Shown here piece after piece: positions 1 to 7,101 of a stretch of DNA of 9,942 bases; positions within the stretch are counted from its first letter, which is position 1; each line of letters begins with the position of its first letter. This DNA comes from Actinomycetota bacterium. GTDB lineage: Bacteria; Actinomycetota; Acidimicrobiia; Acidimicrobiales; Ilumatobacteraceae. Under the pieces are notes generated by a model. It made no database searches. It had not been told where the DNA came from and saw only the letters and a list, made by a program, of their open reading frames with translations. The DNA lies in the NCBI GenBank assembly GCA_005788205.1, contig SXYT01000153.1, positions 1 through 9,942 of the forward strand, given 5' to 3'. The position numbers and the translations under genes were made by a program.

Positions 1-1
1 C

Positions 2-1231
2 ACGGGTTTCTCCGTCACGCGCTACGTCGTGACGCACCCGGGGTACTCGCTCCAGCAGAACGTGGCCACGTGGGCGCGCAACAACGGTCTCGGCGCGGTG
101 GTCGACAGGCTCGAGGTGTGGCTGCACAGCGATGCTCCCTCCACCGCACCGGCGGTGTCTCTCGCGCTCGAGCCGGAGACGGTGGACACGGTCCCGGCGA
201 CGACCACGACAGTCCCGGCGACGACCACGTCCACCACCGTCGCCGCACCCGTCGCACCCGTCGCACCTGGCGAGACCACCACGACCGTGCAGACGACCAC
301 CACCACCTCGACCGTGCCTCCCCCCTCTGACGTCGCACCCGTCATCACGCCGGCGCTGAAGGGTGAGGGGCAGTGGAGGGTGCTCTTCACACTGGGCAAG
401 AAGAAGGTGCCCGTGGTGTGGGGGATGTCGGTGCGGCCCTTCGCCACGTACGGTTCCGTCGTGGCCACGGCCGCGGTGTTCGACCAGACCCGGCTGCGCG
501 CGGCGATGTTCAACGGTTCGGACGTGCCGGGCGGGGGGCCATGGACGAACTCGAGGAAGGTCCCCGCGGCCGGGATGCGAAGTGTCATCGCCGCGTTCAA
601 CGGGGGTTTCCGTTTCGAGCACGATCCCGGCGGGTACGTCACCGAGGGCGTGACTGTGCGCAAGATGAAGCGCGGCTTCGCCACCATCGGGATCGACAGG
701 AACGGGATGATGAGAGTCGGTGTGTGGGGTGACGACATGCGCACAGCCGACGGCTGGCTGTCACTGCGCCAGAACCTCCCGCCGCTCGTCCACGAGGGCC
801 GCGCCACGTGGCAGGACTTCAAGTGGACCGACTGGGGGGCCGACTTCGGCGACAAGGTGTACACCTACCGGAGCGGGCTGTGCCGGCGTGCCGACGGTTC
901 GCTCATGTACGTGTCGGCCGGCGACGTGAACATCGACCTCTTCGCCCGCATGATGCTGCAGTTCGGGTGCGACACCGGCATGCAGCTGGACATCAACGGC
1001 AACTGGCCGCACTTCAGCACGTACAGCAACTTCGGTGCCCCCTCCAGGTACGGAAAACCCCTCGACGTGCGCATGGGCGACCCCCAGCGGTTCCTGAAGG
1101 GCTACGACAAGGACTTCTTCGCGTTGTTCGACCCCAGGTCGATCCCCGACCGGGCGGTGTGGGACGGCACGGTGACCAGCACGACGCTGCCGGCGGCGGC
1201 AACCACCGCACCGGCGACAACGTCGCCGTGA
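2..1231 (+). CDS. Phosphodiester glycosidase family protein (NAGPA/DUF2233-like), 5' truncated
   Basis: The reading frame is open to the left edge, so the start lies outside the window; an internal GTG at 29 is probably not the true start. The visible part opens with a helical stretch (WARNNGLGAVVDRLEVWL), then a Thr/Pro/Val-rich linker (about 180-345), then the globular domain (about 360-1150). That domain carries AAFNGGF (about 592-612), a GGYVTEGVTV segment, SLRQNLPPLV (about 761-790), and QLDINGNWP near 985-1011. This order matches actinobacterial phosphodiester glycosidase (NAGPA-type) proteins. A second short Thr/Ala-rich tail ends the protein at TGA 1229-1231. Family members hydrolyse sugar-phosphodiester links or act on cell-envelope glycans; the substrate here is unknown. 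The linkers suggest an exported, surface-exposed protein, but any signal peptide would lie upstream. The stop is 1 bp from the convergent stop of the next gene. Confidence 0.8.
   Translation, partial: TGFSVTRYVVTHPGYSLQQNVATWARNNGLGAVVDRLEVWLHSDAPSTAPAVSLALEPETVDTVPATTTTVPATTTSTTVAAPVAPVAPGETTTTVQTTTTTSTVPPPSDVAPVITPALKGEGQWRVLFTLGKKKVPVVWGMSVRPFATYGSVVATAAVFDQTRLRAAMFNGSDVPGGGPWTNSRKVPAAGMRSVIAAFNGGFRFEHDPGGYVTEGVTVRKMKRGFATIGIDRNGMMRVGVWGDDMRTADGWLSLRQNLPPLVHEGRATWQDFKWTDWGADFGDKVYTYRSGLCRRADGSLMYVSAGDVNIDLFARMMLQFGCDTGMQLDINGNWPHFSTYSNFGAPSRYGKPLDVRMGDPQRFLKGYDKDFFALFDPRSIPDRAVWDGTVTSTTLPAAATTAPATTSP
191..229 (+). repeat. Tandem 21-bp repeat encoding VPATTT linker units
   Basis: An 18-nt exact copy at 191-208 recurs at 212-229 (period 21). 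Each copy encodes VPATTT in the linker of the glycosidase-family gene. It is a coding microsatellite of the kind that lets linker length vary between strains. Confidence 0.85.
242..268 (+). repeat. 9-bp tandem repeat, three units, encoding Ala-Pro-Val linker
   Basis: Three 9-nt units (242-250, 251-259, 260-268) differ at one base each from the consensus GTCGCACCC or match it. They encode an APVAPVAP run in the same linker, just downstream of the 21-bp repeat. Confidence 0.75.
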
Positions 1232-1232
1232 C

Positions 1233-2207
1233 CTAGACGGTCGGTTCGTACTCCGCGAGCAACCGGGGCTCGCCGCCGCCGGCGACGCGGACGCGCCCCT
1301 CGGCATGCAGCTTCAGCACGTGCGACCACACGCTGCGCCGCGCCGGACGGTGCAGACGCTTGTCGACGTCCGCGTAGAGCACCTTCACCATCGCGGGGAT
1401 CGTGCGTGTCCCTGCCCGGAGCTGGGCGAGCACCTGCTCCTCGCGGCTGACCCTGTGCTGCAGGTAGGCGCGCAGGAACGGCTGGGGGTCCGTGACCGGG
1501 CCGCCGTGGGTCGGGCGCAGCAGTGCATCACTGCGGCCGATGACCTTGTTCATGCTGTCGAAGTACGCGGCCATGTCGCCGTCCGGCGGTGACACCACAG
1601 TGGTGCTCCACCCCATCACGTGGTCACCGGTGAAGAGGGTGCCCTCCTCCACCAGTTCCACGCACAGGTGGTTCGACGTGTGGCCGGGCGTGTGCACGGC
1701 ACGCAACGTGACCCCGGGCGCGGACAGGATCGTGTCGCCGTCGCGCACAGTGACGTCCGGCCTGAAGTCCACGTCCAGGCCCTCCTTCTCCTCGTCGGCG
1801 GCGCTGTCACCGGTTGCCTTCTCGTCGTCCTCCTCGGACGGGTCGTGGTCGTCGTCCTCGGTCCACCCCTCCACCATGCGGTGCGGCCCGATGGCATAGG
1901 TCGGCGCGGCCGTCTCTGACTTCAGCCACGCGGCGAGTGGCGAGTGGTCGCCGTGGCAGTGCGTGATGATGATGCCCGCGCACTCGCGCCCGCGCAGGGC
2001 CGCGGCGATTGCGTCACGGTGGGAGTCGATCCGCGGTCCCGGGTCGATCACCACGGCCCTGTCGCCGCCGATTATGTAGGTGCCCGTGCCGCGGTAGGTG
2101 AATTTCGAGGGGTTCGCACAGATGATGCGCTGCACGAGCGGCGACACCTGCTCGAGGACGCCGTGGGGGGCATCGTCGATGCGCGGGACGAACGGGATGC
2201 CAGCCAT
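1233..2207 (-). CDS. MBL-fold metallo-hydrolase with C-terminal winged helix (LACTB2-like)
   Basis: The product is 324 residues. The metallo-beta-lactamase metal motif is THCHGDH (H83, H85, D87, H88). Further ligands are H176 in HTPGHTSNH, D195 in FTGDHVMG and H234 in PTHGG, so the two-metal site looks complete. Residues about 245-320 (SREEQVLAQL... SVWSHVLKLHAEGRV) match the winged-helix domain found in LACTB2-type hydrolases, some of which are single-strand RNA endonucleases or thioesterases; the substrate here cannot be read from sequence. An unusual Asp/Glu-rich insertion occupies about 117-146, between the first metal motif and the core strands. I chose ATG 2207 over the preceding in-frame TTG 2210 because the ATG shares its A with the asparaginase stop (TGATG), indicating translational coupling. 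It is the last gene of a three-gene operon, with its stop 1 bp from the convergent gene. Confidence 0.85.
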   Translation of the reverse strand: MAGIPFVPRIDDAPHGVLEQVSPLVQRIICANPSKFTYRGTGTYIIGGDRAVVIDPGPRIDSHRDAIAAALRGRECAGIIITHCHGDHSPLAAWLKSETAAPTYAIGPHRMVEGWTEDDDHDPSEEDDEKATGDSAADEEKEGLDVDFRPDVTVRDGDTILSAPGVTLRAVHTPGHTSNHLCVELVEEGTLFTGDHVMGWSTTVVSPPDGDMAAYFDSMNKVIGRSDALLRPTHGGPVTDPQPFLRAYLQHRVSREEQVLAQLRAGTRTIPAMVKVLYADVDKRLHRPARRSVWSHVLKLHAEGRVRVAGGGEPRLLAEYEPTV

Positions 2208-3172
2208 CAATCGAACCCTAGGGCGCGGATACGGCCCACAGGCCTACCGTGACCGAGGGCCGTCTCCGTGACGGTGGACGGCACAGCCGACACGTCGACA
2301 CCGAGACGTGCGAGAGCTGCCACGAGCACGGTGGCCGTGCCCCTGCCGGACCCGTCGGAGAGTTTCAATGCGACAGCCCTGCCGTCCGGCAGTGCAGCCA
2401 CGTACACGGCCTCGGCTCCGTCCTTGGCCATCAAGCCGGGCACGTTCGTGCAGATCGCGGTGACGTCACGGCCGGTGCCGCCGACCATGTGGCTGTGGTT
2501 CGACATCGCACGGTGGATGCGCAGGCCGGACTCCCCCGCGGTGCCGGTGGCCATGGCGCGCATCGCCCGGGCGAGACCGAGGAGACTGATGACGTGCGCG
2601 GGGGCACCGCACCCGTCGACACCGACGGCAAACGCCTCCTCGCCGGCCACGTCGGGCACGGTGTCGGTGATCGCCTGCTGCAACGGATGGCCGGGGTCCA
2701 GGTATCCCTCGAGGGGCCAGCCGTTCAGCACGCACGTCGCGACCATCCCGGAGTGCTTGCCGCTGCAGTTCATCTGCAGTGGTGACTTGGGGACACCGTC
2801 ATGGATCGCGCCGTGTTGCGACGCCTCGTGCAGCGGCCAGCCCGGGGTGTTGCCGAGCGAGGACTCGTCGAGGCCCGCACCGGCAAGGATCGTGCGTGCG
2901 GTGTCAAGGTGCACCTTCTCGCCGTTGTGGCTCGCGCACACGAGCGCGAGCTGCTCGGGTGGCAGGTCCAGCCCCGCGCGCACCATCGCGAGCGCCTGGA
3001 GCGGCTTGGTGGACGAGCGCGGGTACACGAGGATGCCCGGGTCGCCGATCGCATGGGCGACATCGCCCCTCTCGTCGAGGCACACCACCGCACCGAAGTG
3101 GATGCTCTCGTCCACCCCGTTGCGGTCGATCACGGCGACGGGTGCGAACTGCGCCGGACTGACCCCGGTCAC
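2207..3172 (-). CDS. Asparaginase, zinc-type (Rhizobium etli ReAV / asparaginase II family)
   Basis: The product is 321 residues and spans the whole family. Such enzymes hydrolyse L-asparagine to aspartate and ammonia and are unrelated to the E. coli AnsA/AnsB fold. In ReAV the active site uses two Ser-Lys pairs and a zinc held by Cys-Lys-Cys. The equivalents are all visible: S53 and K56 in PRSSTKPLQ, S81 in CASHNGE, C136 and K139 in NCSGKHSGM, C188 in VDGCGAP, and K270 in LKLSDGSGRG. The start is GTG 3172-3170, which overlaps the TGA of the upstream permease gene by 4 bp (GTGA). The same frame stays open far upstream, but that extension is the shadow of the permease gene. No signal peptide is seen, so it is likely cytoplasmic. 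The downstream MBL gene is coupled by a 1-bp overlap. Asparaginase activity is inferred from motif identity. Confidence 0.9.
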   Translation of the reverse strand: MTGVSPAQFAPVAVIDRNGVDESIHFGAVVCLDERGDVAHAIGDPGILVYPRSSTKPLQALAMVRAGLDLPPEQLALVCASHNGEKVHLDTARTILAGAGLDESSLGNTPGWPLHEASQHGAIHDGVPKSPLQMNCSGKHSGMVATCVLNGWPLEGYLDPGHPLQQAITDTVPDVAGEEAFAVGVDGCGAPAHVISLLGLARAMRAMATGTAGESGLRIHRAMSNHSHMVGGTGRDVTAICTNVPGLMAKDGAEAVYVAALPDGRAVALKLSDGSGRGTATVLVAALARLGVDVSAVPSTVTETALGHGRPVGRIRALGFD

Positions 3173-4368
3173 CCCGGTTCTTCCCCGGACCGGCGCTTCT
3201 TCCGCGACCGGGTCGAATCCCGGGGTTGGGGTCTCTTCTTCTCCTGCACCTGCACCAACGGCGCGTCGATCACTTCGTGCCTCTGCCCGCTGCTCGCCAG
3301 GATGCCCTGCACCATTGCCGCGAACGGCAGGCCGAGGATGGCCCCCACCGGGCCGAGCACTGCGCCGCCGACGAGGGCGGACCCGAACGCGAGCGCGGCA
3401 TGCAGCTCCATCGTGCGCGCCGTGATGCGCGGGGCGAAGAAGTAGTTCTCCACCTGCTGGTACACGAGGATGAACACCACGACCGCGAGCGCGCGGCCCG
3501 GCGACTCGAGGAACGTGAGCAGCAACGGGAGGACACCTGCCAGGTACGTGCCGATGACGGGCAGGAACTGGGACACGAGCCCCACCCACAGCGCCATCGC
3601 GATCGGTGCCGGGGTGCCGATCGCCTGCAGTGCGATCCAGTGGAAGAATGCCGAGAGCGCCGCGAGCAGCAGCCGCGAGTCGAGGTAGCCGGCCGTCGCC
3701 TTGATCGCGAGGTCCCACGTGGACAACATGCGGTCCTGCTGCTCGGGGCGCAGGCGTGCGCAAATGGCCCTGCGCAGGCGTGGTGCATCGGCGACCAGGT
3801 AAAAGGCGAAGAGGATGACCGTGAACGACTGGAACAGCATGTTCAGTGCCTGCACAGACAGGTTGAGGACCTGGCCCTGCTGCGAGCGGATGAACTCCTG
3901 CACGGGCCCCTCCGGGTCCGCGATCCGCGCGTTCACCTCGGCCGGGTTGATGTTGGTGTTGAACGTGTCGTTGATGAACTTGACGGTGTCGTTCACGTAG
4001 GTGCTCGAGTTCTTCAGCAGGTCCGCCACCTGCTGGCCGACCAACGTGCCGACGACCCCGAAGAAAGTGAGCGTGACCACGATGACCGCGAGGACGATCA
4101 TGAGCGTGGCCCTGCCCCGTTTCCATCCCCGCGCCTCCAGCCTGTTGACACCCGGCTCCATAGCCAGCGCGATGAACAACGCGACGAGCATCAGGATGAG
4201 AAAGCTGCTCAGGCGGTGGAACACGTGCCGGAACGCGAGTGCCCCGAGTGCCCCCAGCCAAAACAGCACCACCGCGCGGGGCACCCAGCGCGGCATGCGC
4301 CGGCTGTCCCCCTGGGCCGCGGCCTGCCCTGCACCACCCCGTGTGTCTTCCGTCCCTGCACCGGTCAT
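3169..4368 (-). CDS. AI-2E family transporter (UPF0118 permease)
   Basis: The product is 399 residues, a usual length for this family. There is a short polar N-terminus, then hydrophobic segments at about 32-48, 54-70, 88-110, 180-194, 232-250, 254-276, 278-305 and 325-357. A larger soluble loop at about 112-178 separates the third and fourth segments, as is typical. Family signatures include MEPGVNRLEARGWKRGRA (70-87), SQFLPVIGTYLAGVLP (266-281) and VYQQVENYFFAPRI (302-315). The tail (about 376-399) is strongly basic (EKKRPQPRDSTRSRKKRRSG). Members of this family export autoinducer-2 in E. coli (TqsA), but others act as ion antiporters or are unassigned, so the AI-2 label is only a family name. 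The ATG at 4368 is preferred because a TACGCT -10 box lies exactly 6 nt upstream; the frame's upstream extension runs through the divergent gene. It is the first gene of the operon with the asparaginase and the MBL hydrolase. Confidence 0.88.
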   Translation of the reverse strand: MTGAGTEDTRGGAGQAAAQGDSRRMPRWVPRAVVLFWLGALGALAFRHVFHRLSSFLILMLVALFIALAMEPGVNRLEARGWKRGRATLMIVLAVIVVTLTFFGVVGTLVGQQVADLLKNSSTYVNDTVKFINDTFNTNINPAEVNARIADPEGPVQEFIRSQQGQVLNLSVQALNMLFQSFTVILFAFYLVADAPRLRRAICARLRPEQQDRMLSTWDLAIKATAGYLDSRLLLAALSAFFHWIALQAIGTPAPIAMALWVGLVSQFLPVIGTYLAGVLPLLLTFLESPGRALAVVVFILVYQQVENYFFAPRITARTMELHAALAFGSALVGGAVLGPVGAILGLPFAAMVQGILASSGQRHEVIDAPLVQVQEKKRPQPRDSTRSRKKRRSGEEPG

Positions 4369-4380
4369 GGTGCAAGCGTA
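4369..4380 (-). promoter_or_regulatory. Leaderless promoter -10 box for the AI-2E transporter operon
   Basis: On the minus strand TACGCT (4380-4375) matches the actinobacterial TANNNT -10 pattern, and 6 nt separate it from ATG 4368. Transcription would start at or next to the A of the start codon. No clear -35 is seen. There is no Shine-Dalgarno, which fits a leaderless mRNA. Confidence 0.55.
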
Positions 4381-4405
4381 GTGGTGGGAACGGGCCGCAG
4401 GTTCG

Positions 4406-4417
4406 TACGCTGACAGC
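4406..4417 (+). promoter_or_regulatory. Leaderless promoter -10 box for the MpaB-like gene
   Basis: TACGCT (4406-4411) is followed by 6 nt and then GTG 4418. The same hexamer and spacing serve the divergent gene, so the 49-bp spacer holds two back-to-back promoters whose -35 zones interleave. No Shine-Dalgarno is present before the GTG. Confidence 0.55.
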
Positions 4418-5311
4418 GTGGCGCCGCTCCCTCCCGCAGTCGACGAACGAGTGCAGCAGGTGCGCCGCGCCATCGCCGATGCTCTCCGCGACAGGGTGAT
4501 CGGGCCCGATGCAGAGTCAAAGCAAGCGGCGGTGCTTCTCGCCCCGGGTGAGCGGTGGTTCGCGCCGGACCGCCCCGTGCACACCGTGCACACCGATGCG
4601 TCGATGTTCATCGGCGGCATGCGCGCACTCCTGCTGCAGTCCCTCCACCCGCTCGCGATGGCGGGTGTCGCGGAGCATTCCGACTACCGCAACGACCCGT
4701 GGGGCCGTCTGCAGCGCACAGCCGACTTCCTCGCCGCGACCACGTTCGGCCCGGCTGACGTGGCCCAGCACGCGGTCGACAGGGTGAACGCGGTGCACGG
4801 ACACGTGCACGGCACCGCGGGCGACGGACGTCCGTACTCCGCACGCGACCCGCACCTGCTGCGGTGGGTGCACGTCGCAGAGATCGACAGCTTCCTGCGC
4901 GCCCACGAGGCGTACGGGGCGGTGCGCCTCACACCGGCGGAACGCGACGGCTACGTGGAGGACATGGCCGTCATCGCCCGCAAGCTCGGGGTGAAGGCTC
5001 CGCCGCTGTCGGTGCGCGGGCTGCGCGACCAGCTGCGGATGTTCCGGCCCGAGCTCACCAGCTCGCCGCAGTCCCGCGACGCGGCTCGCTACCTGCTGGT
5101 CGACCCCCCGCTCGACACGGCGGCGCGGGTCCCGTACCTGGTCATCGCCTCGGCCGCCATCGCCACGCTCCCGCCGTGGGCGCGCGCCGAACTGCGCATC
5201 CCGTACCTGCCCCTCACCGATCAGCTCGTGACACGGCCGCTCGGGAATCTCGTGGCACGCACGATCAGGTGGGCCACGGGCATCAACGACGTGACGCCAC
5301 CAGCTTCCTGA
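4418..5311 (+). CDS. Oxygenase MpaB family protein (DUF2236)
   Basis: The product is 297 residues. It shows the DUF2236 layout: an N-terminal helix, then LLLQSLHPLAMAGVAEHSDY (71-90), DPWGRLQRTADFLAATTFG (93-111), VNAVHGHVHG (123-132) and YSARDPHLLRWVHV (140-153). Acidic and basic helices follow, and the C-terminal part is hydrophobic (about 238-262). The conserved histidines (H77, H87, H128, H130, H152) are candidates for haem-b and active-site contacts, as in the related rubber oxygenase Lcp and fungal MpaB. The substrate is unknown; actinobacteria carry many paralogues. The GTG at 4418 was chosen because TACGCT lies exactly 6 nt upstream. No signal peptide is seen, so it is probably cytoplasmic or peripheral. 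Its last 29 bp overlap, antiparallel, the end of the YcaQ-like gene. Confidence 0.85.
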   Translation: MAPLPPAVDERVQQVRRAIADALRDRVIGPDAESKQAAVLLAPGERWFAPDRPVHTVHTDASMFIGGMRALLLQSLHPLAMAGVAEHSDYRNDPWGRLQRTADFLAATTFGPADVAQHAVDRVNAVHGHVHGTAGDGRPYSARDPHLLRWVHVAEIDSFLRAHEAYGAVRLTPAERDGYVEDMAVIARKLGVKAPPLSVRGLRDQLRMFRPELTSSPQSRDAARYLLVDPPLDTAARVPYLVIASAAIATLPPWARAELRIPYLPLTDQLVTRPLGNLVARTIRWATGINDVTPPAS

Positions 5312-6503
5312 GCGGCACGGCGAGGTCGCCGTTGCGTCCGATCTCCACGCTGCCGAGACCCAGCCAGTGCGCCATCAGCTGGAGCTCGTCAGCAAGTTCG
5401 TCAGCCACCTCGAGTGGATCGGTGTCGAGCTCGCTGAACGCACCGGGCACCACGAGAACGCTCCGCTGCCGGTCCGCCTTCAGGTCCACCCTTGCCACCA
5501 GCCGGTCGTTCAGCAGGAACGGCAGCACGTAGTAGCCGTACACCCGCTTCGGGGCCGGCGTGTAGATCTCCAGGCGGTAACGGAACCCGAACAGCCGCTC
5601 GTCGCGCGGCCTGCACCACACCATGGAGTCGAACGGCGAGAGCAGCGCACGGGCGCGAACGGTGCGCGGTCGGGTGGCACCCGGGTGGAGGTATGCCTTC
5701 TCCTTCCATCCCTCCACGCGGACCTCCTCGAGCAGGCCGTCACGCACCAGCCCGGCGAGTGCGGCGCGTGGTGCGGGTCCGCGGAGGTGGTGGTAGTCGA
5801 GAAGGTCACCTGCGGTCGCGATCCCGTGCGATGCCGCGGCGAGCATCAGCAGCTCACGGTGCGCCGTCTCTGCGTCGGGCACGGGAAGCGCGAGCACCCC
5901 AGCGGGGAATGCGTGGTGCAGTCCCATGTAGACGCGTGCGAAGTCCCTGTCACGCCGGCGTGCAGTGATCTGCCCGGTCCAGAACAACCACTCCAGGATC
6001 GACTTGCCCTTGTCCCAGTCCCACCACTGGCCCTTCGGCCCCTTGCGTGTGCTGACCTCCCCGGCCACGATCCCCTCCGGCGTGGAGTTCACGCGCGCGA
6101 GGATCTCGTCGCGCAGGCGCGGGTTCCTGCGCGCAACCTCGCGCACACCTCCCCACACGCGCAGGCCCTCGCGTGCCTGCTCCATGCGCACGCGACTCAG
6201 CGGGTAGTGGCGCACCGGGAGGTGGCTGGCCGCATGGCACCAGTACTCGAAGATGTCGCCGCGGGCGGTCGCATCAGGGATGAGCGACCGGGGATGGTCG
6301 CCCAGGCGCGAGAAGAGAGGCAGTTCCTGGCTGCGCACGAGCACGTTGACGGAGTCGACCTGCACCACCCCGACGGTGTCGAACACCCGGCGCAGGTGGC
6401 GGGCATCAACCCGGCCCGCAGGTCGCGGTGCGGCCAGTCCCTGTGCCGCCACGGCGATGCGACGGGCTGAGGCAAGCGAGACCTCGGCGGGCAAAGTCGT
6501 CAA
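5283..6503 (-). CDS. Winged-helix DNA glycosylase-like protein, YcaQ/AlkX (HTH_42) family
   Basis: The product is 406 residues, full length for the family. The predicted catalytic motif is Q48-V49-D50 in VVQVDSVNVLVRSQ. A Gln-hydrophobic-Asp motif is the mark of the YcaQ/AlkX branch, whereas the AlkZ branch has Gln-x-Gln. Other family blocks are GQWWDWDKGKSILEWLFWTG (158-177), LLSPFDSMVWCRPRDERLFG (287-306) and YGYYVLPFLLNDRLVARVDL (322-341). Characterised relatives remove alkylated or cross-linked bases, including interstrand cross-links, from DNA. The start is TTG 6503-6501, overlapping the cyclophilin stop by 4 bp (TTGA), which implies coupled translation; a second in-frame TTG at 6494 is the alternative. 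The linkage to cyclophilin is tight, but a functional link is not evident. The 3' end overlaps the convergent MpaB-like gene by 29 bp. Confidence 0.87.
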   Translation of the reverse strand: MTTLPAEVSLASARRIAVAAQGLAAPRPAGRVDARHLRRVFDTVGVVQVDSVNVLVRSQELPLFSRLGDHPRSLIPDATARGDIFEYWCHAASHLPVRHYPLSRVRMEQAREGLRVWGGVREVARRNPRLRDEILARVNSTPEGIVAGEVSTRKGPKGQWWDWDKGKSILEWLFWTGQITARRRDRDFARVYMGLHHAFPAGVLALPVPDAETAHRELLMLAAASHGIATAGDLLDYHHLRGPAPRAALAGLVRDGLLEEVRVEGWKEKAYLHPGATRPRTVRARALLSPFDSMVWCRPRDERLFGFRYRLEIYTPAPKRVYGYYVLPFLLNDRLVARVDLKADRQRSVLVVPGAFSELDTDPLEVADELADELQLMAHWLGLGSVEIGRNGDLAVPLRKLVASRR

Positions 6504-7054
6504 TCAGCGACGGTGACGGTGACCGAGTTGATGACCACGTCGGTGACCGGACGGTCGCCGCGGCCCGTGGGGACCTTCTGCATCGCGTCGACGATTTCGA
6601 GACCCTTCACGACCTGGCCGAAGTGGTTGTACTGCGGCGGCAGCGTGACGCCGTTCGGGCCGCTGATGAGGAAGAACTGCGAGCCGTTGGTGTTGGGGCC
6701 GGCGTTCGCCATGGCGAGCGAGCCGATCTGGTAGCGGTTCTTCACCGGCTCGTCCTCGAAGCGGTATCCGGGCCCGCCGGTGCCGGTGCCACCCGGGTCG
6801 CCACCCTGGCAGACGAAGCCGTTGATGATGCGGTGGAAGATGATCCCGTCGTAGTAGTGGTAGCCGGCGAGGAACACGAAGTTGTTCACCGTGACCGGCG
6901 CGTTGAGCGCGTCGAGAGCAATCACCATCGTGCCCATCGATGTCTCCATCGTTGCGGTGTAACGCTTCTCCGGGTCGATCCCGAACTCGGGCTTGTCGGG
7001 GAACTTCTGGGTCTTCTGGGCGGAACCGTCGAGGGCGGGGAAGGGATAAGGCAT
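6500..7054 (-). CDS. Peptidyl-prolyl cis-trans isomerase, cyclophilin type, cytoplasmic
   Basis: The product is 184 residues: a cyclophilin domain (about 31-182) after a 30-residue polar, Pro/Lys-containing N-terminus. It catalyses cis-trans isomerisation of peptidyl-proline bonds and helps protein folding. Core motifs are FHRIINGFVCQGGDPGGTG (73-91) and SLAMANAGPNTNGSQFF (112-128). Residues equivalent to human CypA R55, F60, Q63 and H126 are R75, F80, Q83 and H144. The cyclosporin-contacting Trp121 position falls in the PPQYNH region and is not Trp, as in many bacterial members. There is no signal peptide or lipobox, unlike the lipoprotein cyclophilins of some actinobacteria. ATG 7054 follows a TAGCGT box by 6 nt. 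The YcaQ-like gene follows with a 4-bp overlap. Confidence 0.95.
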   Translation of the reverse strand: MPYPFPALDGSAQKTQKFPDKPEFGIDPEKRYTATMETSMGTMVIALDALNAPVTVNNFVFLAGYHYYDGIIFHRIINGFVCQGGDPGGTGTGGPGYRFEDEPVKNRYQIGSLAMANAGPNTNGSQFFLISGPNGVTLPPQYNHFGQVVKGLEIVDAMQKVPTGRGDRPVTDVVINSVTVTVAD

Positions 7055-7066
7055 GCGCGAACGCTA
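7055..7066 (-). promoter_or_regulatory. Leaderless promoter -10 box for the cyclophilin gene
   Basis: On the minus strand TAGCGT (7066-7061) fits TANNNT and ends 6 nt before ATG 7054. No Shine-Dalgarno is visible, supporting a leaderless transcript covering the cyclophilin and the YcaQ-like gene. Confidence 0.5.
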
Positions 7067-7089
7067 CAAGCAGGCCAGCGGCGGTGACC

Positions 7090-7101
7090 TACGATGACCA
7101 C
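7090..7101 (+). promoter_or_regulatory. Leaderless promoter -10 box for the TraR/DksA-like gene
   Basis: TACGAT (7090-7095) is followed by 6 nt and GTG 7102. This spacing decides for the 7102 start over the in-frame GTG at 7084, which would place the -10 box inside the coding region. Confidence 0.5.

Noticed and set aside
22..864. 280-residue open frame on the minus strand opposite the glycosidase-family gene
   Set aside because: Its Val/Thr-rich low-complexity part is just the complement of the Thr-linker repeat, and the plus strand carries conserved motifs.
3173..4375. Long upstream extension of the asparaginase frame, which would give a 722-residue protein
   Set aside because: The extension is Arg/Pro/His-rich nonsense lying antiphase to the clear AI-2E transporter; the GTGA overlap marks the real start at 3172.
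3226..4413. 395-residue open frame on the plus strand across the AI-2E transporter
   Set aside because: Composition is Arg/Glu/His-rich with no domain. It is the antisense of a transporter with clear family signatures.
4369..4620. N-terminal extension of the AI-2E transporter to 4620
   Set aside because: It would overlap the MpaB-like gene by about 200 bp and lacks a start signal. ATG 4368 has a well-placed -10 box.
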